From assembly GCF_003194585.1 (NCBI RefSeq), contig NZ_QHKZ01000009.1, forward strand, positions 62,001 to 126,000: 64,000 bases of DNA, in the 5' to 3' direction. Within the stretch, counting starts at the first letter, position 1. Every line of letters begins with the position of its first letter. Source of the DNA: Nocardioides daejeonensis (GTDB lineage: Bacteria > Actinomycetota > Actinomycetes > Propionibacteriales > Nocardioidaceae). The notes beneath the pieces were generated by a model, which ran no database searches, had not been told where the DNA came from, and saw nothing but the letters and a program-made list of their open reading frames with translations. Positions 10,422 to 18,127 of this stretch are shown piece by piece. The position numbers and the translations under genes were made by a program.

Positions 10422-11039
10422 ATGACGTTCACGCGAGGAGTTCTCTCACTCACGACGGCAGTTCTACTGCTCGCCGTAGTGGCCGCGTGTGGCTCCGACC
10501 CGGACCCGGATGGGGCTCCCAGCACGTCCCCCAGCATCACAAGTTCTCCCAGCACGACGAGTTCCACACCGGCTACTCCGAAAGAACAAGCAGGAGCGGA
10601 CGCATCCGCGGCGACCGTCCTGTACTACGCCACTATCGATGAACTCCGTCAAGACGCAACAGCGCCGCTGAGCCGGTTGGATTCGGTCGCGGTCGGTACT
10701 CAGCTTTCAGCGCAGGAGAAGTTCCTGACCAATCAACGCGATGGGGGTCTCCTTCAAGTCGGTGACACGAAGGTCATTGAGACGAAGGTCCAATCGATCA
10801 GCTTGGACAACTCGGATCCAGCGAGCGGCCGAGTGCCTACCGTGACGATCGACGTGTGCTGGGACGTCAGCAATGCCGACCTCATGGACTCGAGCGGCGA
10901 ATCGGTCGTGGCCGCGGATCGTGCGGATCGTGGGTGGACCCGGCTGACCGTCGCGAACTATTCCTGGGACTCTGAACCCGAGAATGGCTGGCGAGTTGCC
11001 GGCGGCGAAGACTTGGAGAAGAAGCCGTGCGACGGATAA
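10422..11039 (+). CDS. Lipoprotein of the Tad-like operon
   Basis: The 205-residue product has a bacterial lipoprotein signal (hydrophobic LTTAVLLLAVV, lipobox VAAC with lipidated C23), then a Ser/Thr/Pro-rich linker and a folded domain of about 150 residues with VTIDVCWDVSNADL. The ATG at 10422 is preferred over the upstream ATG at 10299 because it places the signal peptide at the N-terminus. Domain function is not recognised. The overall form (lipobox, linker, alpha/beta domain ending in a Trp-Asp/Gly-rich segment) resembles secreted proteins found near actinobacterial transfer or pilus genes. It is first in the plus-strand cluster and overlaps the next gene by 13 bp. Confidence 0.7.
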   Translation: MTFTRGVLSLTTAVLLLAVVAACGSDPDPDGAPSTSPSITSSPSTTSSTPATPKEQAGADASAATVLYYATIDELRQDATAPLSRLDSVAVGTQLSAQEKFLTNQRDGGLLQVGDTKVIETKVQSISLDNSDPASGRVPTVTIDVCWDVSNADLMDSSGESVVAADRADRGWTRLTVANYSWDSEPENGWRVAGGEDLEKKPCDG

Positions 11040-11986
11040 CTGCTCGGTTCCTCACGTTGTTCGCACTACTCGCCGGGTGCCTGATCGGCACCATGGCGCC
11101 ACCTGCCGTCGCCGATTCCAAGACGGTCTGCCAGCAGCAGGACCCGTTGTCCGGAACGTGCCTCGTGTGGGTCGTTGTCGAAGTTCCCGATGCGGAGCCC
11201 GTGTCCGACGGCCCGAAGGACACCGGTTCCGGTCAGAGTTGTTACTGGGACGGTCGGGAACAGAATCTCTACGATCCGCCGCCCGAACCGGTTCCGTGTT
11301 CGTCGGAGTACGGCTATTGGTCGAACGCGTACCGCTGCTACATCAGGCTCGTCGATCCACAGCCGCCTGCCGGCCATCCCGCTTGGAAGGGCCACGAACC
11401 GGGCGACGGCGCAGTTTATGACTGCTACCAACCTCAGGCCGACCTGCTGATCCAGATCTGGGCAGCCGATCCTCCCGAGAACTCAGGTGCTGGCCCGAGC
11501 CCGCGCGAGGTCGCGCAACTGGCGATCGATGACATGCAGTTGCGTGCGATCGACGTAGGGATTACTCCATCGCCCGGGGCGGACCGCATCGGTCTGGTCG
11601 GGATGCCCGTGTGGATGTGGGCGGCGAATCCTGACAGCCACACGTTCGGTCCGATCACGGCGACTGCGAGTGCGGGCGGCATCACGATCACCGCTACCGC
11701 GAAGGTGCAGAAGGTGACGTGGCGGATGGGCGACGGAACGACCGTCGAGTGTCGCAGTGCCGGGACGCCGTACAAGGCGTCGTATGGGAAGAAGCCATCC
11801 CCCGACTGCGGCCACGTGTACACGTCGTCGAGCGCTGGGAAGCCCGGTGGCACCTACACGGTGACGGCAACGTCGTCGTGGGTGATCACGTGGGAGGGCG
11901 CTGGTCAGAGCGGCACCATCCTGCTCGACGGGCTGGAGCGGTCGGTCGAGATCACCGTAGGGGAAGCACAGGTACTCGTGAACTAG
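11027..11986 (+). CDS. Secreted protein of the Tad-like operon, PKD-like C-terminus
   Basis: The GTG start at 11027 lies inside the preceding gene. The 319-residue protein has an N-terminal export signal. Both a lipobox-like LAGC (C18) and a later AVA-D cleavage site are possible, so lipidated and free forms cannot be told apart. The mature part is Cys- and Pro-rich at first. It then has a beta-rich domain with VTWRMGDGTTVEC and GHVYTSSSAGKPGGTYTVTA, a pattern like PKD or Ig-type repeats. Likely located on the cell surface. It may be a pilus-associated or adhesin protein, which is inference from context. Confidence 0.68.
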   Translation: MRRITARFLTLFALLAGCLIGTMAPPAVADSKTVCQQQDPLSGTCLVWVVVEVPDAEPVSDGPKDTGSGQSCYWDGREQNLYDPPPEPVPCSSEYGYWSNAYRCYIRLVDPQPPAGHPAWKGHEPGDGAVYDCYQPQADLLIQIWAADPPENSGAGPSPREVAQLAIDDMQLRAIDVGITPSPGADRIGLVGMPVWMWAANPDSHTFGPITATASAGGITITATAKVQKVTWRMGDGTTVECRSAGTPYKASYGKKPSPDCGHVYTSSSAGKPGGTYTVTATSSWVITWEGAGQSGTILLDGLERSVEITVGEAQVLVN

Positions 11987-12013
11987 CGAGCGGCAGTGAG
12001 AGGCAATCGCGCG

Positions 12014-12688
12014 ATGAGCAGCACAACGATCCGGTCTGAGCGGTCACACCTTCCTCCTCCCCCGTCTGCTGAGCCGCCGCTTCCTCCACCACCGAAGCTG
12101 CGGCGCCGTCCGGCCTTGATCGCTGCCGCGGTGGTGGCGATCTGTTTGGGGGCGCTGCTTGGCGGTTGGGCCTGGAGCGCGACGACGAGCACCCAGGAGG
12201 TGCTCGCGGCCCGAGCAGATATCGAGCGCGGATCTGTCATCGAGGCGGACGATCTGGTGAGCGTCCGGATCAACAGTGACTCCGCTCTGAGTCCGGTCAG
12301 CGCTGGTTCTTTGGAGTCGGTGATCGGTCAGCGGGCTGCGGTCGACATCGCGGCCGGGTCGCTCTTGACGCCGTCGTCGTACGCCGACGCGACTGTCCCG
12401 TCCGAGGACATGTCGGTGGTTGGCGTCGCGTTGACCTCGTCCCAGGCGCCGGGCATGGAGTTGCGGACGGGTGATCGGGTGCGGGTGATCGTGACGCCGG
12501 CCGAAGGTAGTGACGCGCCGACCGGGACGCCGTCGTTCAGTGAGGCCGAAATTGTCGGGGTGCGCGTTTCTGATGACACCGGTCAGCTCGTGGTGGATCT
12601 TCTCGTTCCTCATGGCGAAGCGGCGACGTTGGCTGCGCAGATTGCCACGGGCAACGTGGCGCTCGTGTTGGATTCCAGGGCCCGGTGA
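12014..12688 (+). CDS. SAF-domain protein (CpaB/RcpC-like, Tad pilus assembly)
   Basis: The 224-residue protein has a Pro-rich cytoplasmic start, one membrane segment (ALIAAAVVAICLGALLGGW), then a SAF/antifreeze-like domain (VLAARADIERGSVIEADDL). This is the usual layout of actinobacterial CpaB/RcpC-like subunits, which act in assembly of Tad pili at the membrane. The ATG at 12014 is chosen over the GTG at 11996 because GAGAGG precedes it at suitable distance. It is followed after 6 bp by the TadZ-like ATPase gene. Confidence 0.82.
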   Translation: MSSTTIRSERSHLPPPPSAEPPLPPPPKLRRRPALIAAAVVAICLGALLGGWAWSATTSTQEVLAARADIERGSVIEADDLVSVRINSDSALSPVSAGSLESVIGQRAAVDIAAGSLLTPSSYADATVPSEDMSVVGVALTSSQAPGMELRTGDRVRVIVTPAEGSDAPTGTPSFSEAEIVGVRVSDDTGQLVVDLLVPHGEAATLAAQIATGNVALVLDSRAR

Positions 12689-12694
12689 GACGTC

Positions 12695-13471
12695 ATGGCT
12701 GTGGTTGCGCTGTGTTCGGCGTCCGGGTCTCCAGGGGTCACGACGACTGCGCTCGGCATGGCGTTGCTGTGGCCGAGGCCGGTGCTGTTGGTGGAGGCCG
12801 ACCCGACGGGTGGGTCAGGGATCTTGGCTGGCTACTTCCGTGGGATCAAGTCGTACGGCCAGGGGCTTGTGGAGTTGGCTCTGTCCACCGAGGACATTGC
12901 CGACCTACTACCCCAGGTCGCTGAACCGGTCGGGTCGTCGGCGGCCAGTTTCATCGCGGGTCCGCGAACTCATAGTCAGGCTCCTGCTCTGACGGGACTG
13001 TGGGCGCCGCTGCTGAGGGCTCTGCAGGATCTTGAGGCCACGGGTCAGGACGCGATCGTCGACTGTGGGCGCCTCGGCTTGGTCGGCTGGCCCGAACCGC
13101 TGCTCGCCGAAGCTGACCTGTCGCTGATCGTGTGTCGGACACACCTGCCAGCTGTGGCGGCCGCTCGGTCGTGGGCCGAGTCCGCACGGCGCGGTCATCC
13201 GACGTGGGCCCATCCCGCAGTGATGCTCGTCGGTGAACGACAGCCCTACTCCGCGCGGGAAGTCAGCAGCGTGCTGGGGCTTCCAGTCCATGCCGTGATC
13301 GCCGACGATCCTGGCTCGGCGGCCGTCCTGCACCGCGGTGTGACGGTTCCGGATCGGTTCGATCATGGTCCGTTGGTGCGCAGTCTGCAGGCGGCGATCT
13401 CCGCGATCGACGCAGTCATGCGGACGCGGGCTGAAGGTTTGGGTGTGGAGGCGATGTCAGATGTCCAGTGA
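12695..13471 (+). CDS. TadZ/CpaE-like ParA-MinD superfamily protein
   Basis: The 258-residue protein starts MAVVALCSASGSPGVTTTAL, the position of the deviant Walker A of MinD/ParA proteins. The usual GKGGVGKT lysines are replaced (GSPGVTTT at residues 11-18), so ATP binding may be weak or lost. LLVEADPTGG follows as the switch region. TadZ/CpaE proteins localise the Tad machine to a cell pole or site, and degenerate P-loops are common among them. Position between the CpaB-like and TadA-like genes supports the role. It overlaps the next gene by 11 bp. Confidence 0.85.
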   Translation: MAVVALCSASGSPGVTTTALGMALLWPRPVLLVEADPTGGSGILAGYFRGIKSYGQGLVELALSTEDIADLLPQVAEPVGSSAASFIAGPRTHSQAPALTGLWAPLLRALQDLEATGQDAIVDCGRLGLVGWPEPLLAEADLSLIVCRTHLPAVAAARSWAESARRGHPTWAHPAVMLVGERQPYSAREVSSVLGLPVHAVIADDPGSAAVLHRGVTVPDRFDHGPLVRSLQAAISAIDAVMRTRAEGLGVEAMSDVQ

Positions 13472-14936
13472 CCATCTGGTCCGCCCGACCAACGCAGTCC
13501 CGCGGTTGTCGGACCTTCCCCTGTTCGATCAGCCACTTCCCCGCACCGCCCAGCCGGCCACCAAGGCTGCACGGCAGCAGCCGTGGACCTCGTCGTACGA
13601 CGACGCTGATGTCGATTGGGGTGTTGTCGCCTCACTGCGCACGTTGGCGTCGAAGCAGTTGAGCCAGGCGGTGAGTGCCGAGTCGTCGCGTTTGGATAAG
13701 GCGGCTCAGACAGAGTTGGGGCGCTCGATCGTGTTGGACCTGATCGAGTCGACGATGGCGGATCGTGTCAACGAGGGCCGTGGCGCCTGGAGCACTTCCG
13801 CGCAGACTGCGCTGGCGCAGGCGGTGTTTGATTCATTGTTCCGGCTGGGGCGGCTGCAGCCGTTGGTTGATGACGACCGGGTCGAGAACATCATCATCGC
13901 CGGCCACGACAACGTCATGCTCGAACTCATCGACGGTTCCCTGGTCGAAGGTCCCGCGGTTGCGGATTCAGATGAGGAACTGATCGACTTCCTGGTCTTT
14001 CTGGCCTCACGCAGTGAGGTGAATGCGCGCGGGTTCTCTGAGGCGCAACCGCGCCTGCATCTGCGGTTGGACGGCGGTTCTCGGCTCGCTGCCGCCGCGT
14101 GGGTAACGCCTCGACCGTCGGTGGTGATTCGGCGGCACCGCCTGATGCATGTCACTCTCGAGGATCTGGTGGAGCGTGGCATGCTCTCGCCCTTGCTGGC
14201 GTCGTTCTTGCGTGCTGCGGTCCGGGCCCGCAGGAGCATCGTGGTCTCGGGAAGCCAAGGCGCCGGCAAGACAACACTGGTCCGTGCGCTGTGCAGCGAG
14301 ATCGACGAACACGAGGCGATCGGGACGTTCGAGACCGAGTACGAGCTGCATCTCAACGAGCTGGGGCGTCACAAGATCGTTCATGCCTGGGAGGCACGCC
14401 CTGGCTCGGGCGAACGGGCGGCGGACGGTCGTCTGGCCGGTGAGTTCACCTTGGATGAGGCGCTGATCGACTCGTTCCGGTTCAACCTGTCCCGTCAGAT
14501 CGTGGGTGAGGTTCGCGGCCGTGAGATCTGGGCGATGATCAAGGCGATGGAGTCCGGGACCGGATCCATCTCGACAACCCACGCCTCTGATGCGGTCTCG
14601 GCTATTCGCAAGCTCGTGACGTGCGCGATGGAGGCCGGTCCGCATGTCACGCATGAACTGGCGACCAGCAAGTTGGCCTCGACGATCGATCTGATCGTGC
14701 ACCTGAACCTCACCACGGAACGTTCGGCGGACGGTTTCCGTCGGCACCGCAGCGTGCATGAGGTGATCGCGGTGGCGCCGGGTGAACGCGAGACCGGGTA
14801 TGCGACCACGCACCTGTTCTCACCCGATGGTTCTGGAATGGCCAGGCCGTCGATCTTGCCGGAGGAGTACCGCTCGTTGGCCTCCGACGGGTTCGATCTG
14901 GCCGGGTTCCTCAGCGAACAGCAGGTGGTGTCGTGA
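13461..14936 (+). CDS. TadA/CpaF-family secretion ATPase
   Basis: The 491-residue protein is the motor that drives pilin polymerisation. It has the CpaF-type N-terminal domain (GRLQPLVDDDRVENIIIAG), the Walker A GSQGAGKTT near residue 264, an Asp-box-like FETEYELHLNEL, Walker B-like GEVRGREIW, and a His-box-like STTHASDA. All are expected for this VirB11/PilT superfamily branch. The ATG at 13461 is used because the 32 upstream in-frame residues lie inside the preceding gene and are Arg-rich shadow sequence. The gene overlaps the TadB-like gene by 4 bp. Confidence 0.93.
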   Translation: MSSDHLVRPTNAVPRLSDLPLFDQPLPRTAQPATKAARQQPWTSSYDDADVDWGVVASLRTLASKQLSQAVSAESSRLDKAAQTELGRSIVLDLIESTMADRVNEGRGAWSTSAQTALAQAVFDSLFRLGRLQPLVDDDRVENIIIAGHDNVMLELIDGSLVEGPAVADSDEELIDFLVFLASRSEVNARGFSEAQPRLHLRLDGGSRLAAAAWVTPRPSVVIRRHRLMHVTLEDLVERGMLSPLLASFLRAAVRARRSIVVSGSQGAGKTTLVRALCSEIDEHEAIGTFETEYELHLNELGRHKIVHAWEARPGSGERAADGRLAGEFTLDEALIDSFRFNLSRQIVGEVRGREIWAMIKAMESGTGSISTTHASDAVSAIRKLVTCAMEAGPHVTHELATSKLASTIDLIVHLNLTTERSADGFRRHRSVHEVIAVAPGERETGYATTHLFSPDGSGMARPSILPEEYRSLASDGFDLAGFLSEQQVVS

Positions 14937-15790
14937 TCGCCTTGGTTCCAGCCCTCGCGGGTGCGCTGATTGTCGCCGGCCTGATCGGGGTCGTGGTGGG
15001 TTTGAAGCCTGCGCCGGTGCGTCCGGTTCGTCCGCGACGCGTCCAGCGCAAGCCGATGAGCACCCGCACCAAGCAGTTGATCGTGGTCGGCGTGGCCGGT
15101 GGTTGTCTCGCTTGGCTGGTGACCGGGTGGGCTCTCGCGCTGGTGGCCGTGCCGTTGGCGTGTGTGGGTGTGCCGATGTTGCTGTCCAGCTCCGGTGCAG
15201 CGGCGCGGATCGATCGGCTCGAAGGCATGGAGGAATGGACGCGTTCGCTCTCGGGGGTGCTGACGGTCGGGATCGGCCTGGAGCAGGCGCTGGTGGCCAC
15301 CGAACGCTCTACCCCGGCCGCGATCCAGCCGGAGGTACGTCGGCTGGTGGCACGGTTGCGGTCACGGTGGAACACCGAGGAAGCGATCCGTGCGTTTGCT
15401 GACGAACTCGACGATGCGACCGGGGATCTGGTGGCGGCGAATCTGATCCTCGCGGCACGGCGCCGTGGTGCGGGGCTGGCGCAGGTGCTGGAGAGTCTCG
15501 CCGAATCGGTCTCGGCTGATGTGCGTGCTCGGCGTCAGATTGAGGCTGACCGCGCCAAGCCGCGTGCGACCGCGCGGTGGGTGACGATCATCAGCGTCGC
15601 CGTGCTGGTGGTGCTCGCGGTTTCCGGCACGTATGTGGAGCCGTATCGGAGCCCGCTGGGGCAGGTCGTGTTGGTGACGTTGTTGGCGGCGTACGTGGCC
15701 ACGTTGGTGTGGATGAAGCAGATGGCGGTCGGGAAGCCGCTGGCACGGTTCCTCGTCTCAACGTCGACGCGGACGGGGCGAGCGTCGTGA
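14933..15790 (+). CDS. TadB-like inner membrane platform protein (T2SS F family)
   Basis: The 285-residue membrane protein starts GTG at 14933, in a 4-bp overlap with the TadA-like gene. It has N-terminal hydrophobic segments, then a cytoplasmic type II secretion F domain (MEEWTRSLSGVLTVGIGLEQAL...), and two C-terminal membrane segments (VTIISVAVLVVLAVSGTYV and VVLVTLLAAYVATLVWM). TadB and TadC form the membrane platform on which the ATPase acts. A 4-bp overlap couples it to the TadC-like gene. Confidence 0.88.
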   Translation: MIALVPALAGALIVAGLIGVVVGLKPAPVRPVRPRRVQRKPMSTRTKQLIVVGVAGGCLAWLVTGWALALVAVPLACVGVPMLLSSSGAAARIDRLEGMEEWTRSLSGVLTVGIGLEQALVATERSTPAAIQPEVRRLVARLRSRWNTEEAIRAFADELDDATGDLVAANLILAARRRGAGLAQVLESLAESVSADVRARRQIEADRAKPRATARWVTIISVAVLVVLAVSGTYVEPYRSPLGQVVLVTLLAAYVATLVWMKQMAVGKPLARFLVSTSTRTGRAS

Positions 15791-16692
15791 TCGCGGGACT
15801 TCCGTTGGCAATGGCGGCCGGTGCGCTGCTGGGGCTCGGGTGTGTGCTGCTGGTGGCCCGGTTGCTGCCGCCGCAGGTGGATCTGGCTGATGCTCTCGGG
15901 CGGTTGACGCCGTCGCGGCACGCTGACCTGGAGTCCACGACCGGGGCGGCCTCGTCGGGCAAGGAACGGATCGGAGTCTGGGCGATCCGGGTGCTTCCGC
16001 CGGGGATGTGGGTGCGGACTCCCGCCCGGGAACTGGCGCTGCTGCGGATCTCGCTGGCGAAGTTCTACGGCGACAAGCTGACGTTCGCCGCGTTGGGGCT
16101 CGTGGCCCCGTCGCTGCTGGGGATGTTCTTCAACGTGCTGGGCATCGGGCTGCCGATCGTGGTGCCGGCAGTGGCATCAGTCGGGTTGGCGGTGGTGATG
16201 TTCTTCATCCCGAACTACAACGCGATCGACGACGCCAAACGGGCGCGGGTGGAGTTCGCCCGCGCGCTGGGGGCCTATATCGATCTGGTCGCGCTGGAGC
16301 GTCACAACGGCTCAGGTGTCCGGCAAGCCATGGAGTCGGCGGCGCAGGTGTCGGACTCGTGGGTGTTCCGGCGGCTCAGTGAGGAGCTTGGCCGGTCCCG
16401 GTGGTCGGGGCTGCCGCCATGGGATGCGTTGCATGCGTTGGCTGAAGAGCTCGGGCTGCCGGAGTTGGAGGACTTCGCCGACATCATGCGGCTCTCCGGC
16501 GAGGAAGGGGCCGCGGTGTACAGCAACCTGCGTTCTCGTTCGGCGGCGATGCGCACGGCGATGCTCAACGCCGAGGTCACCCAGGCCAACGCCGTGGGTG
16601 AGCGGATGACGATCCCCGGTTCGTTACTCGGGGTCATTTTCATGGCGCTGCTCGTGGCGCCGTCCCTGCTGCGGATGTTCAGCGGCACCTGA
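15787..16692 (+). CDS. TadC-like inner membrane platform protein (T2SS F family)
   Basis: The 301-residue protein starts with GTG at 15787. Upstream in-frame residues are a shadow of the TadB-like gene. It has an N-terminal membrane segment, a soluble domain with LRISLAKFYGDKL, two central hydrophobic stretches, a T2SSF domain (RVEFARALGAYIDLVALERH; MRLSGEEGAAVYSNLRSRS) and a terminal membrane segment. It partners the TadB-like protein. 23 bp separate it from the Flp-like pilin gene, which has its own strong ribosome binding site. Confidence 0.88.
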   Translation: MIAGLPLAMAAGALLGLGCVLLVARLLPPQVDLADALGRLTPSRHADLESTTGAASSGKERIGVWAIRVLPPGMWVRTPARELALLRISLAKFYGDKLTFAALGLVAPSLLGMFFNVLGIGLPIVVPAVASVGLAVVMFFIPNYNAIDDAKRARVEFARALGAYIDLVALERHNGSGVRQAMESAAQVSDSWVFRRLSEELGRSRWSGLPPWDALHALAEELGLPELEDFADIMRLSGEEGAAVYSNLRSRSAAMRTAMLNAEVTQANAVGERMTIPGSLLGVIFMALLVAPSLLRMFSGT

Positions 16693-16715
16693 TTGGAGAA
16701 GGAAGGAACCAAACC

Positions 16716-16901
16716 ATGAAGCGAGTGATGAGTGCGGTCACGGCGCTGATGCTCGGCTGGGATGACCGGACCAGACGGGACGAGCGGGGCTCAGTGACCA
16801 CGGAGCACGTTCTGTGGGCGGTGGCGGTGATCGCCATCGTCGGGATCGTGGTCGCGGCGGTGAAGACCTTTGTCGAGATGCAGGCTGGCAAGATCAACTG
16901 A
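16716..16901 (+). CDS. Flp-type pilin (small prepilin)
   Basis: The 61-residue peptide has a charged leader ending DERG, then SVTTEHVLWAVAVIAIVGIV, a class III signal with Gly at -1, Glu at +5, and a long hydrophobic helix. This is the signature of Flp pilins, processed by a prepilin peptidase and polymerised by the Tad machine. AAGGAAGGAACC upstream is a strong ribosome binding site, as expected for an abundant structural subunit. The gene overlaps the downstream TadE-like frame by 32 bp. Confidence 0.85.
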   Translation: MKRVMSAVTALMLGWDDRTRRDERGSVTTEHVLWAVAVIAIVGIVVAAVKTFVEMQAGKIN

Positions 16902-17277
16902 GCGACGCCGGGACCAGCGTGGTTCGGTCTCGGTCGAGCTGGTGATCTTGCTGCCAGCGCTGTTCGCGGTTCTCTTCCTCGGGATGCAGGCCGCGCTCTA
17001 CTACCACGCCCGAACGGTCGCGATCGCTGCCGCGCAGGAGGGCGCCCGCGCGGCCGGAGCTGAGACCGGCACCGAATCGCGGGGCATCGACGCGGCTCAC
17101 ACGTTCATCGCGAATGCCGGCAACGACGTCCTGCAGCACGCGGTCGCACACGCCGAACGGACGGCGACAACCGCCACCGTCGTGGTCGAAGCGCACAGCC
17201 TCAGCGTCATCCCAGGATGGAATCCCGTCATCCGCCAAAGCGTCACCGTGCCCGTGGAACGGGTGACTGCACCATGA
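16870..17277 (+). CDS. TadE-like minor pseudopilin
   Basis: The protein of about 135 residues has the TadE pattern: a short basic leader (RRRDQRG), then SVSVELVILLPALFAVLFLG as a membrane/pilin helix with Glu at +5, and a small extracytoplasmic domain. The start is uncertain. The frame opens at TTG 16870 inside the pilin gene and no ATG or GTG occurs before the helix, so a non-canonical start or coupling to the pilin gene is likely. It ends in a 4-bp overlap with the next TadE-like gene. Confidence 0.78.
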   Translation: MSRCRLARSTERRRDQRGSVSVELVILLPALFAVLFLGMQAALYYHARTVAIAAAQEGARAAGAETGTESRGIDAAHTFIANAGNDVLQHAVAHAERTATTATVVVEAHSLSVIPGWNPVIRQSVTVPVERVTAP

Positions 17278-17705
17278 ATCTTCACCGGGACGAGCGCGGG
17301 TCAGCGTCGATTGAGGCAGCGATCGCAGTGCCCGCCTTCGCGTTGTTCGTTGGTCTCATCATCTTCGGTGGCCGTACCGCCGTCGTGCGGCAGTCGGTCG
17401 AGTCCGCTGCCGCCGATGCTGCCCGTTCGGCCTCCCTCGAACGCGTCGAATCAACCGCCAAGAAGGCAGCCAAAGACGCGGCCGTTGCCAACCTCGATGC
17501 GCAAGGAGTCGATTGCCTCAACGTCGATGTCGTCATCGACACCCAGCAGTTCTCCCGCACCGTCGGCACCCCCGCACGGGTCGAGGTGACCGTGTCCTGC
17601 CTTCTCGATCTCGCGGATCTCTCCGTACCGGGCGTCCCGGGTACGCGCACCGTCTCGGCCACGATGACCAGCCCGATCGATACCTGGCGGGAGCGAAGCG
17701 AATGA
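17274..17705 (+). CDS. TadE-like minor pseudopilin, second copy
   Basis: The 143-residue protein starts ATG at 17274 (overlap ATGA with the previous gene). It has a DERG leader and SASIEAAIAVPAFALFVGLI, a TadE/TadF-type helix with Glu at +5, followed by an Ala-rich helix and a small beta domain with two cysteines (C at GVDCLNVDV and VSCLLDL). It would be a minor subunit or assembly factor of the Tad pilus. A 4-bp overlap couples it to the next gene. Confidence 0.8.
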   Translation: MNLHRDERGSASIEAAIAVPAFALFVGLIIFGGRTAVVRQSVESAAADAARSASLERVESTAKKAAKDAAVANLDAQGVDCLNVDVVIDTQQFSRTVGTPARVEVTVSCLLDLADLSVPGVPGTRTVSATMTSPIDTWRERSE

Positions 17706-18127
17706 AGCGAACACCGCGCGACGACCGTGGCTCGATCAGCATCTGGGTCATCACCGCATCGGTCGCCATGATGACGCTGGTCGGACTTGCCGTCGACCTC
17801 GGCGGCCAAGTCCATGCCCAGCAGCGTGCCCACGACGTGGCCGCCCAAGCCGCACGCACCGGTGGACAACAGGTGGAAGCAGCACCGGCGGTGGAAGGCC
17901 GGTACGTAGCCCTCGACACGACCGCTGCCCGGCGCGCTGCCGAACAGTATCTGGCCGATGCCGGGGTCGAGGGCACCGTCACGATCACCGGCGGCACCAC
18001 CCTGGTCGTCCACGTCACCGACACCTACGAACCGACCTTCCTCGCCTTGATCGGTCTCGACGAACTGACGGTGACCGGCGATGCCTCAGCACGCCTGATC
18101 AGAACAACTGGAGGAACCGAGCGATGA
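17702..18127 (+). CDS. TadG-like pilus-assembly protein (short)
   Basis: The 141-residue product has a DDRG leader followed by SISIWVITASVAMMTLVGLAVDLGG, the N-terminal helix of TadG/Flp-pilus-assembly family proteins, and a short periplasm-facing domain. The ATG at 17702 overlaps the previous stop, and its own stop overlaps the start of the LysM/BTAD gene (18124). It is much shorter than proteobacterial TadG, as is normal for the actinobacterial type. Confidence 0.78.
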   Translation: MKRTPRDDRGSISIWVITASVAMMTLVGLAVDLGGQVHAQQRAHDVAAQAARTGGQQVEAAPAVEGRYVALDTTAARRAAEQYLADAGVEGTVTITGGTTLVVHVTDTYEPTFLALIGLDELTVTGDASARLIRTTGGTER

